From an uncultured Prevotella sp. (lineage in GTDB: Bacteria; Bacteroidota; Bacteroidia; Bacteroidales; Bacteroidaceae), in contig CALGHW010000078.1 in the NCBI GenBank assembly GCA_937916075.1, positions 1 through 20,804 of the forward strand: 20,804 bases of DNA, given 5' to 3'. The translations under genes and the position numbers were made by a program. Of this stretch, positions 15,095 to 20,804 are shown piece by piece. The notes beneath the pieces are model-generated. The model was not told where the DNA came from. It was given only the letters and a program-made list of their open reading frames with translations, and did not search any database. The first letter of the stretch is position 1, and each line of letters starts with the position of its first letter.

Positions 15095-16552
15095 ATGGAA
15101 CAAAATCAGAAGGGTAGCGTGGCCTACCTCATTTCTATCGTGCTGGTCGCCGTGCTTGGCGGTCTGCTCTTCGGTTACGACACGGCCGTCATATCAGGTG
15201 CCGAGAAGGGCCTGCAGGCTTTCTTTCTCAAGGCGCAAGACTTTACTTATACCGACGGTTGGCACGGCTTCACCTGTGCCAGTGCCTTGGTGGGCTGTAT
15301 TATTGGCAGCGGCCTGTCGGGCTGTCTGGCCTCTAACTGGGGGCGCAAGCGCTCGCTCATCTTTGCCGGCCTGCTGTTTTTCGTGTCGGCACTCGGCTCG
15401 ATGGATCCCGAGTTTCTCTTTTTCAACTATGGCGAGCCGTCGTTCTCATTGCTCGTCGTGTTTAATGTCTACCGTGTCATCGGTGGCGTAGGTGTGGGCC
15501 TGGCTTCGGCTATTTGTCCGATGTATATCGCTGAGGTGGCTCCGTCCAATATCCGTGGCACGCTCGTGTCGTGGAACCAGTTTGCCATCATTTTCGGTCA
15601 ACTGGTGGTTTACTTTGTCAATTTCATCATTCTGGGCGACCATGCCAATCCCGTTATTGAGGCCATGAAGGTACTCAATCCCGACGAGGCCTCTTGGACC
15701 ATTGCCACGGGCTGGCGCTATATGTTTGGCAGCGAGGCTGTTCCGGCAGGACTGTTTGCCTTCCTCATCTGCTTTGTGCCCGAGACGCCCCGTTATCTTG
15801 TGATGGTGGGTCAGGATGCCAAGGCACTCGGTGTGCTCCAGCGCATCAACGGGGCTGCACAGGGCAAGTCCATCCTGGACGACATCAAGAATACTGTCAC
15901 CGAGAAGACCGAACGTCTGTGTACCTATGGTGTGCTGGTCATCTTTGTGGGTATCATGCTCAGCGTGTTTCAGCAGGCGGTGGGCATCAATGCCGTGCTC
16001 TATTATGCACCGCGCATCTTCGGTGATATGGGCATGACCAACCCGATGGTCAATACGGTGATGATGGGTGTGGTGAATATCCTTTTTACTCTTGTGGCTG
16101 TGTTCACAGTGGAGAAGTTGGGTCGTAAGCCGCTGCTTATCGTGGGCAGCATTGGCATGGCCCTTGGCGCCTTCGGCGTGGCCCTTACCTTTGGAAACGA
16201 GGCATTGAGTTTGGTGACGATGGTGAGTCTGATGGTATACAGCGCCTGTTTCATGTTTAGTTGGGGCCCCATTTGCTGGGTGCTTATTGCCGAGATATTC
16301 CCCAATACCATCCGTGGCAAAGCGGTGGCTATTGCTGTGGCCTTCCAATGGATATTCAACTGGATTGTCAGTTCGACGTTTGTGCCGATGTTTAACATGA
16401 AGACTGCTGTCGACCCAGACTTTGGCCACTGGTTTACTTATGGCCTTTATGGCGGCATTTGCGTGCTGGCCGCCCTGTTTGTGTGGCGTTTGGTGCCCGA
16501 GACCAAGGGCAAGACGCTTGAGGACATGAGCCGTTTGTGGAAGAATAATTGA
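15095..16552 (+). CDS. xylE: XylE-like sugar:proton symporter (MFS)
   Basis: This 485-residue, 12-helix major facilitator protein of the sugar porter family is close to E. coli XylE in both length and sequence. Residues matching those that bind xylose or couple protons in XylE are kept: Asp29 in LFGYDTAV, Arg127 in YRVIGG, Gln169 in IIFGQL, Gln293/Gln294 and Asn299 in FQQAVGIN, Trp390 and Trp395 in SWGPICWV, and Gln418 in AFQW. Family signatures GRKRS, PETPRYL, GRKPLL and PETKGKT are present. D-xylose or another aldopentose such as arabinose is the likely substrate; sequence alone cannot decide. It is divergent from the GH51 gene and followed by its own terminator. Confidence 0.92.
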   Translation: MEQNQKGSVAYLISIVLVAVLGGLLFGYDTAVISGAEKGLQAFFLKAQDFTYTDGWHGFTCASALVGCIIGSGLSGCLASNWGRKRSLIFAGLLFFVSALGSMDPEFLFFNYGEPSFSLLVVFNVYRVIGGVGVGLASAICPMYIAEVAPSNIRGTLVSWNQFAIIFGQLVVYFVNFIILGDHANPVIEAMKVLNPDEASWTIATGWRYMFGSEAVPAGLFAFLICFVPETPRYLVMVGQDAKALGVLQRINGAAQGKSILDDIKNTVTEKTERLCTYGVLVIFVGIMLSVFQQAVGINAVLYYAPRIFGDMGMTNPMVNTVMMGVVNILFTLVAVFTVEKLGRKPLLIVGSIGMALGAFGVALTFGNEALSLVTMVSLMVYSACFMFSWGPICWVLIAEIFPNTIRGKAVAIAVAFQWIFNWIVSSTFVPMFNMKTAVDPDFGHWFTYGLYGGICVLAALFVWRLVPETKGKTLEDMSRLWKNN

Positions 16553-16582
16553 CGGGACGAAGGTAGGTCTTGTTAGAAACGT

Positions 16583-16648
16583 AGAGTCTGCCGTGCCAAA
16601 TGTCTCCTATAGGACAATTTGGCTCGGCAGACTCTTGTTCTTTTTCCC
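16583..16648 (+). terminator. Terminator of the symporter gene
   Basis: A long stem pairs AGAGTCTGCCG (16583-16593) with CGGCAGACTCT (16625-16635). After one mismatch it continues through GCCAAAT/ATTTGGC and is capped by a small irregular loop. T-rich sequence follows (TGTTCTTTTTCCC). It separates convergent xylE and the PDDEXK gene. Confidence 0.85.
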
Positions 16649-16726
16649 TTTTCCTTTGGTTCCTGAGCCTTGTTTGCGCAACTTGCATCTTGGTGTAAAA
16701 ATAGGTTCTTCTTGTGGACAGGAGGC

Positions 16727-17716
16727 TTATTGTTGATTTTTGATTAGCTCGTTGATTTCCTCCATTGATTTTCCTGTCGCTTGGACAATATTCTCGATGG
16801 GCATCCCGCTTTTGCGCATACCTTGAATGATGGAACGCAGGAGTTGTTGTTGTTGTAAGATGGTGTCTTCCTTTTCTTTGATGGTGTCTTCCTTTTCTTT
16901 GATGGTGTCTTCCTTTTCTTTGATGGTATTTTCTCTTTCTTTGATGATTTTATCTCGTTGCATGATGGCCGTGTCTCTGTCTTCCAAGGCCTTGAAAAAT
17001 TCGTCCTCTGCGTTCATTTGGTTTCGGATTTCCGGATTGGCTGCGGCCGACTGCAGGCGGTGAAGGATATAGACCATGTCTGCATCGTCGGCGTATTTAT
17101 TTTCTTCAACTTCCAGCATACGCTTGTCGTCTGCGTATGTCTGTGTTTGGTCGAACACACTCAATACTTCCTCCAACCTATTGTTGACCTGTCCGTGGAG
17201 TAGGGGTATCTGTACAATGATACTGTCGTGTTGTAAGCTGTCTACAAAAGGATTAGGCATACCCGTCTTGACTTCTTTTCCGTTATAGTCAAAAGCCTTG
17301 TGATTGACATAAACAACGGGCTCTTTGATGTTTCCCACTTTGTGGCCTAGTAGATAGACGGCTACCATGGGAATGGCAAACTTTCCGTTGGATTCAGTCA
17401 GCATATTCTCTTTGTTGTTATACTGCAAGGCCAGGTACTGGCGGAATCTCAAGGTCTCGGTTTCCAGCCATGTCTTTTGTAATTCTATGAGGATAAGGTG
17501 TTTGTGTCCGTCTTCTTCTTGGACGGTAGCGGCAAAGTCGATACGAAACATGGAGATGGTGTCGCGGGCAATATTGGGATATTCATGGCGACGCATCTTT
17601 ACCTCGATAACTTCTTTTTTGAGCAATGCTGAAAGGAGTGTCTTGGCGATACGATTGTCCTCCATCAGATATTTGAAGACGGAGTCGTATAGGGGATTGG
17701 CTACATATAGTTTCAT
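16727..17716 (-). CDS. Rpn/PD-(D/E)XK nuclease family transposase-like protein
   Basis: This 329-residue protein has an N-terminal PD-(D/E)XK nuclease fold. The predicted catalytic residues are Asp60 in FRIDFAA and Glu78-x-Gln80 in ILIELQK; the E-x-Q form is usual in this family. It matches what databases call 'Rpn family recombination-promoting nuclease/putative transposase' (PDDEXK_2). The opening 'NPLYDSVFKYLMEDNRIAK' and 'RFRQYLALQYN' are typical. Residues about 245-290 form a heptad coiled coil, with IKEKEDT repeated three times. No inverted repeats or target duplications flank it, so it looks like a stable single gene. Related Rpn proteins have been linked to DNA cleavage and phage defence. 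The gene is AT-richer than its neighbours, which hints at acquisition. Confidence 0.88.
   Translation of the reverse strand: MKLYVANPLYDSVFKYLMEDNRIAKTLLSALLKKEVIEVKMRRHEYPNIARDTISMFRIDFAATVQEEDGHKHLILIELQKTWLETETLRFRQYLALQYNNKENMLTESNGKFAIPMVAVYLLGHKVGNIKEPVVYVNHKAFDYNGKEVKTGMPNPFVDSLQHDSIIVQIPLLHGQVNNRLEEVLSVFDQTQTYADDKRMLEVEENKYADDADMVYILHRLQSAAANPEIRNQMNAEDEFFKALEDRDTAIMQRDKIIKERENTIKEKEDTIKEKEDTIKEKEDTILQQQQLLRSIIQGMRKSGMPIENIVQATGKSMEEINELIKNQQ
16861..16923 (-). repeat. Three perfect 21-bp tandem repeats in the PDDEXK gene
   Basis: Units at 16861-16881, 16882-16902 and 16903-16923 are identical, with a degenerate fourth at 16924-16944. Each encodes seven residues (one coiled-coil heptad), so adding or losing units keeps the frame. 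Perfect identity at the DNA level points to recent expansion. Confidence 0.95.
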
Positions 17717-17745
17717 AGTTGTATGGTTGATAATGATTCTTTTGA

Positions 17746-17776
17746 CAAAAATACGATTTTTTTATTGATATTCAAA
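17746..17776 (-). promoter_or_regulatory. Promoter of the PDDEXK gene
   Basis: On the minus strand TTTG (17776-17773) is followed after exactly 19 bp by TATTTTTG (17753-17746). This is a full match to the Bacteroidota consensus. The -7 box ends 29 bases before the ATG. Confidence 0.85.
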
Positions 17777-17826
17777 TAAAACGAATGTTAAATGTTTTGT
17801 GGAAAATATAAGTTTTGATGTATGTC

Positions 17827-17859
17827 GTTGCTGAAAATCAACATTTTATTGTATTTTTG
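17827..17859 (+). promoter_or_regulatory. Promoter of the small secreted protein gene
   Basis: TATTTTTG at 17852-17859 matches the -7 box. GTTG at 17827-17830, 21 bp upstream, is a near match to -33. The predicted start of transcription near 17864 coincides with the beginning of a structured leader and leaves about 135 nt before the ATG. Confidence 0.65.
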
Positions 17860-17865
17860 TGTATG

Positions 17866-17935
17866 CTAAAGTGACAGCCATGGGCCATGGCAGACACACT
17901 GCTTGGCCTTTATGTGCGAGGATGGTCACTTTTTA
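17866..17935 (+). ncRNA. Structured leader RNA or attenuator (candidate)
   Basis: The predicted transcript start is followed at once by AAAGTGAC (17868-17875), which pairs perfectly with GTCACTTT (17925-17932), with a T-run at the end. Enclosed is a hairpin of GGCCA/TGGCC (17883-17887 with 17904-17908) and GCAG/CTGC around an ACACA loop. An alternative palindrome, GCCAT/ATGGC (17877-17891), competes with it. The terminator-like end about 64 nt upstream of the ATG allows a short RNA or a regulated leader. I do not recognise a known riboswitch class. Confidence 0.45.
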
Positions 17936-17998
17936 TAATCAAAGTCTCTTGTGAATTTCCGAATAACAAATACTAATAACCTAAAAAAAACAGTGACA

Positions 17999-18556
17999 AT
18001 GAAGAAAACAAGAATCCTTTTGACACTCAGTCTGTTGTCTTTGACAATGACGGTATCGGCCCAAGTACAGTTACTCTATTTGCAGGGGTGGGGGCGCAAT
18101 GTGATAGACCGCAACAAAAAACTTTATTGGATGGAGGGTGATGATGATCCCTGTTATGACATCTTGAATTACAGGAAGACGGGCAACAAAGAAACTTTTA
18201 ACCTCAAGTCGAAAGAGCAAGGGTCTAACGAGAGGTTTAGCGTGGTGATGACGCTCAATGCCAATACTCAGGAGCCCACGGCGATGACCATCTCCGGCAC
18301 GGCCGGTGACAAGAAGAACTTCACGGTGAAGACCACATCGGGCGATTCCGATGAGGATGCCCGGATGAAAGCCTATTTCAACAAGTTGGCCGGCAATCCG
18401 GTCGCCCCGAGTTTAGGGGAGAATAAGGGAGCCTCTGTTCCTCGAAGTGGTGAAGGCCTAAAGGCTGCCGGCACTTCAAAGACCGGGGTAGACAAGGTGG
18501 CCGATGCGGCCAAAGGAGCTTTCGGTAAAGTGAAGGGGCTTTTCAAGAAGAAGTAG
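17999..18556 (+). CDS. Unrecognised small secreted protein with basic C-terminal helix
   Basis: I do not recognise this 185-residue protein. It begins with a clear signal peptide (MKKTR, a hydrophobic run, then TVSAQ near residue 22), so it is exported. The mature part has a GWGRN...LYWMEGDDDPCYD region with a single Cys, then a polar, probably beta-rich middle. A Gly/Ser/Pro-rich linker (about 135-160) follows, and then a C-terminal segment from about 163 in which Ala, Gly and Lys alternate and which ends LFKKK, potentially an amphipathic cationic helix. An in-frame GTG 48 nt upstream would put a non-signal extension in front, so the ATG at 17999 is preferred. It lies between the PDDEXK gene and tRNA-Lys, with no functional hint from neighbours. 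Confidence 0.75.
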   Translation: MKKTRILLTLSLLSLTMTVSAQVQLLYLQGWGRNVIDRNKKLYWMEGDDDPCYDILNYRKTGNKETFNLKSKEQGSNERFSVVMTLNANTQEPTAMTISGTAGDKKNFTVKTTSGDSDEDARMKAYFNKLAGNPVAPSLGENKGASVPRSGEGLKAAGTSKTGVDKVADAAKGAFGKVKGLFKKK

Positions 18557-18654
18557 ACAATGATTTCATTGGTGGGTCGCTGGATGATGACAAGTTGTCC
18601 GGCGACTTGCTTTTGCTATAATATGAAATCCGGGTTGGTAGATGCTTGTCATAT

Positions 18655-18690
18655 AAAAAAAGAGGAAATCACCTAAGTGAAATCCTCTTC
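18655..18690 (-). terminator. Terminator of tRNA-Lys
   Basis: On the minus strand AAGAGGA and TCCTCTT pair, then a 2x2 internal loop and TCAC/GTGA close on a small loop. Seven Ts follow. It lies just past the tRNA 3' end and probably also ends read-through from the tdk/AI-2E unit. Confidence 0.85.
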
Positions 18691-18704
18691 AGAATTGCTC
18701 TTTG

Positions 18705-18777
18705 TGATCCGCTTGGGGTTCGAACCCAAGACCCCAACATTAAAAGTGTTGTGCTCTACCAACTGAGCTAGCGGATC
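18705..18777 (-). tRNA. tRNA-Lys (UUU anticodon)
   Basis: A 73-nt cloverleaf is complete. It has a GATCCGC/GCGGATC acceptor stem, D arm GCTC/GAGC with AGTTGGTA loop, anticodon arm CAACA/TGTTG with loop CTTTTAA (anticodon TTT), a 5-nt variable loop, TTGGG/CCCAA T stem with TTCGAAC loop, and discriminator A. CCA is not encoded. Adenosine-ending Lys codons would be its main targets. It has its own promoter in front and terminator behind. Confidence 0.98.
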
Positions 18778-18817
18778 TACCTTGATAATACTTAAGGAGT
18801 ATTGCCCAAAAGCGATG

Positions 18818-18849
18818 CAAAGGTACGCAGATTTTTTGTAACTGCCAAA
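18818..18849 (-). promoter_or_regulatory. Promoter of tRNA-Lys
   Basis: On the minus strand TTTG (18849-18846) is followed after 20 bp by TACCTTTG (18825-18818), which matches the consensus. The -33 element directly abuts the stop codon of the AI-2E gene. A leader of about 35 nt containing a 6-bp hairpin (AATACT/AGTATT) precedes the tRNA. Confidence 0.85.
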
Positions 18850-20013
18850 TTATTCGTCGCCTTTTTCTCCTTTTTCTTTGTTTTGCAAGTCAGAAAGTTG
18901 TTTTAACACCTGTTTGGCTGTTTTCCCTTCACGCGACAGCGTGTCGCCTCCCTCTTTGGTGACGTAGCGCTGGTAGTAAGCGATGAGCAGTGTGGTGAGT
19001 GGAAGTGCGATAATCAGGCCGATAAAGCCTAAGAGTGCGCCCCATACGGAGAGCGAGAGGAGCAGGATGGCCGGGTTGAGGCCCATGGCCTTGCCCATGA
19101 TATGAGGAGTGAGCACCATATCGGTAATCAGCTGCACCACCACAAACACCGCGACAGCCGAACCGAGGATGACCCAGAAATTCTGGCCCGTGTCGGCCGC
19201 CTTGAGCAGTGACAGGAGAATCATGGGGATGAAGGCCAGACCGTGCATATAAGGTACCAGACTGAGCAAACCGATGAGAATGCCCAAGCCGATGGCCATC
19301 GGGAATCCGATAATGGTAAACCCGATGCAAAAGAGAATGCCGATACAGAGTGCCACAAGGCTTTGGCCGCGGATATAGCTGTTCAGCTCATATTCCACAT
19401 CGTCTATCAACTCTCGCCAAAAGGGACGGTTTTTCTTGGGGAATATCTTGATGAACCCCGAGGAGAGCTTCTCGTAGTCGAGCAGGATGAAGAAGAGATA
19501 GAGCAGGGTGATAAACGAGGCGATGACGCTCAGCACGATGTTGGCCGTCTGGGTGATGAGGTCAAACAGCTTGGGCATGGTCTGCTTGACGGTGTTGGCG
19601 AAGTCTTTTCCAGTGAAGAACTTATGGATGACCTCATTGTTTTCTTCCACCCACTGCTGGAAGGCAGCCGGAAAGTTGACGATATGGGTCGTCTCATGGA
19701 GGTAGCGGGTCACCAGGCCGCCGAGCTTGTCAAACTGTTCAATCATCGGCGGAATAATTAGGTAGAGCACACCGCAGATGACCGCAATCACAAAGCCTAA
19801 TGTGACGATGATGGAAAGGATGCGGCTCGGCACATGCAACTTGTATTGTACGAAACTCACGAGCGGATAGAGCAAGTAAGCCAAAAGCCAGGCCACAAAG
19901 AAGGGCAGCAGCACGCCGCTCAGATAATTGGTCACGTAGAGAATGGCGGCTATTAGCAACGCTCCCAACATGCCTCTTACAAATTTGTCAAAAGTGATGG
20001 TCTTTTCCAGCAT
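18850..20013 (-). CDS. AI-2E family transporter-like membrane protein
   Basis: This 387-residue polytopic protein has about eight membrane helices: a cluster at 12-90, a soluble segment at about 95-160, then helices to about 350, and a charged C-terminal tail. It fits the AI-2E/PerM family (PF01594). Supporting stretches are 'LLPFFVAWLLAYLLYPLV' near the N-terminus and 'LITDMVLTPHIMGKAMGLNP' with a following VWGALLGFIG. The family name comes from a proposed AI-2 exporter; members include sodium/proton antiporters and uncharacterised proteins, so the substrate here is unknown. It follows tdk by 45 bp on the same strand with no terminator between them, so they are probably co-transcribed. Confidence 0.92.
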   Translation of the reverse strand: MLEKTITFDKFVRGMLGALLIAAILYVTNYLSGVLLPFFVAWLLAYLLYPLVSFVQYKLHVPSRILSIIVTLGFVIAVICGVLYLIIPPMIEQFDKLGGLVTRYLHETTHIVNFPAAFQQWVEENNEVIHKFFTGKDFANTVKQTMPKLFDLITQTANIVLSVIASFITLLYLFFILLDYEKLSSGFIKIFPKKNRPFWRELIDDVEYELNSYIRGQSLVALCIGILFCIGFTIIGFPMAIGLGILIGLLSLVPYMHGLAFIPMILLSLLKAADTGQNFWVILGSAVAVFVVVQLITDMVLTPHIMGKAMGLNPAILLLSLSVWGALLGFIGLIIALPLTTLLIAYYQRYVTKEGGDTLSREGKTAKQVLKQLSDLQNKEKGEKGDE

Positions 20014-20058
20014 GATGATACTTATACCTTAATATATATATGATAGGACTCGCTATGC

Positions 20059-20670
20059 TCATTCAGACTTCGAAGCGGAAGCCTTGCGGCGTGCTTCTTC
20101 GACGATGGCCTTTTGGTAGCACTCGCGGCAGAGCGGCTCATACTCCTGTGTCTCACCGATGAGCACCCGGCGCTCGTTCTGCACGGTGCGGTGGCTCGCA
20201 TAGGCCAGCGCACCGCAGCGCACACAGATGGCATGCACCTTGGTCACCTCGTCGGCGATGGCCAACAAGGCAGGGATAGGGCCGAAGGGAATACCCTTGA
20301 AGTCCATGTCCAGTCCGGCCACAATGACCCTCACACCTCGGTTGGCCAACTGGTTGCACACGTCAACCAGCCCGTCGTCGAAAAACTGTGCCTCGTCAAT
20401 CCCCACCACGTCAATGTCGGATGCCAAAAGCAGTATCTGGCCCGACGAGTCAATAGGTGTAGACTGAATCTTGTGCTTGTCGTGGCTCACGACATCCTCT
20501 TCGGAGTAGCGGGTGTCTACGGCAGGCTTGAATATCTCGACTTTTTGCCGGGCAAACATAGCACGGCGCATACGGCGGATAAGTTCCTCGGTTTTGCCGG
20601 AGAACATCGACCCGCACACCACTTCGATTCGTCCGGGACGGTGTGCCTCCCCTGTTAAGTTTTCTGTCAT
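20059..20670 (-). CDS. tdk: Thymidine kinase
   Basis: This 203-residue type II thymidine kinase phosphorylates thymidine to dTMP with ATP in the salvage pathway. It has the P-loop GSMFSGKT (20-27), DEAQFF (92-97) with the Mg-binding Asp, the lasso-region '[15 protein letters not shown]' and a four-Cys zinc module (Cys 149, 152, 181, 184). The N-terminal 13 residues before RIEVVCG agree with other Bacteroidota homologues, which supports this ATG. The promoter ends only 7 bases before the ATG. It is transcribed divergently from rsmI, with 94 bp between start codons. Confidence 0.96.
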   Translation of the reverse strand: MTENLTGEAHRPGRIEVVCGSMFSGKTEELIRRMRRAMFARQKVEIFKPAVDTRYSEEDVVSHDKHKIQSTPIDSSGQILLLASDIDVVGIDEAQFFDDGLVDVCNQLANRGVRVIVAGLDMDFKGIPFGPIPALLAIADEVTKVHAICVRCGALAYASHRTVQNERRVLIGETQEYEPLCRECYQKAIVEEARRKASASKSE

Positions 20671-20677
20671 TTGGGCG

Positions 20678-20709
20678 CAAAATTACAAATACGTTTTAAA
20701 AATTGCAAA
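20678..20709 (-). promoter_or_regulatory. Promoter of tdk, close to the start codon
   Basis: On the minus strand TTTG (20709-20706) is followed after 20 bp by TAATTTTG (20685-20678). The box ends 7 bases before the ATG, so the mRNA would have only a few untranslated bases. Confidence 0.8.
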
Positions 20710-20725
20710 GATTTAGCTTTCTTTT

Positions 20726-20756
20726 TTTGAATATAGAGCGGAATTCGTTACATTTG
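20726..20756 (+). promoter_or_regulatory. Promoter of rsmI, close to the start codon
   Basis: TTTG at 20726-20729 is followed after exactly 19 bp by TACATTTG at 20749-20756, a full consensus match. The ATG at 20765 starts 8 bases further on. The -33 elements of this promoter and the tdk promoter are 16 bp apart. Confidence 0.85.
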
Positions 20757-20764
20757 CGGATAAT

Positions 20765-20804
20765 ATGGGGACACTATACATCGTACCGACGCCGGTGGGC
20801 AATA
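20765..20804 (+). CDS. rsmI: Start of RsmI, 16S rRNA C1402 2'-O-methyltransferase (partial)
   Basis: Only the first 13 codons are inside the window: MGTLYIVPTPVGN. This is the highly characteristic N-terminus of RsmI, the SAM-dependent tetrapyrrole-methylase-fold enzyme that 2'-O-methylates C1402 of 16S rRNA in the decoding centre. The gene continues past the right edge. A full-consensus promoter stands immediately in front. Confidence 0.88.
   Translation, partial: MGTLYIVPTPVGN

Noticed and set aside
16727..17716. PDDEXK gene as part of an intact insertion sequence
   Set aside because: No terminal inverted repeats, target duplication or second transposase gene are visible, and it has its own promoter. 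'Transposase' is only the family label.
17951..17998. GTG start 48 nt upstream for the small secreted protein
   Set aside because: It would place polar residues before a clear signal peptide; the ATG at 17999 is far better.

Overview
The window looks like a chromosomal segment of a Bacteroidota species, most likely in the Prevotella/Segatella group. Several gene starts are preceded by the Bacteroidota promoter (TTTG, a 19-20 bp spacer, then TAnnTTTG) and Shine-Dalgarno sequences are weak or absent. GldH, a RicT with a long basic tail, and a single-domain PurH next to mreB also fit. The genus is an inference from recalled family resemblance, not from a search.

Layout. 1-316 is a non-coding stretch packed with palindromic repeats. 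It is followed on the minus strand by a secreted DUF362 protein (317-1606). On the plus strand, purH (IMP cyclohydrolase domain only) leads the rod-shape cluster mreB-mreC-mreD-mrdA(PBP2)-rodA (1783-8305), closed by a strong bidirectional terminator. Convergent to it on the minus strand is metF-holB-ricT-gldH (12407-8410), tightly packed with 4-nt and about 20-nt overlaps. The 471-bp gap 12408-12878 holds the metF promoter, a perfect 28-bp-arm hairpin built from three 15-bp dyads, and a terminator. A GH51 alpha-L-arabinofuranosidase (minus) and a XylE-like sugar/proton symporter (plus) diverge from 14859-15094 and probably form a small pentose-use unit. Then come an Rpn/PDDEXK-family nuclease-like gene with internal 21-bp repeats (minus), an unrecognised small secreted protein with a structured leader (plus), tRNA-Lys(UUU) (minus), an AI-2E-family membrane protein and thymidine kinase (minus), and the first 13 codons of rsmI (plus).

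How the genes work together. MreBCD, PBP2 and RodA form the elongasome, which builds lateral cell wall. The metF cluster mixes one-carbon metabolism, clamp loading and a RicT/GldH pair. No phage, CRISPR, transposon or secretion-system locus is visible, and I found no clear new multi-gene system. The most unusual signals are non-coding: 21- and 22-bp-period dyad arrays, an inverted-repeat insert inside the mre operon, a compact leader RNA with a terminator-like end, and a divergent tdk/rsmI promoter pair that would give almost leaderless mRNAs.
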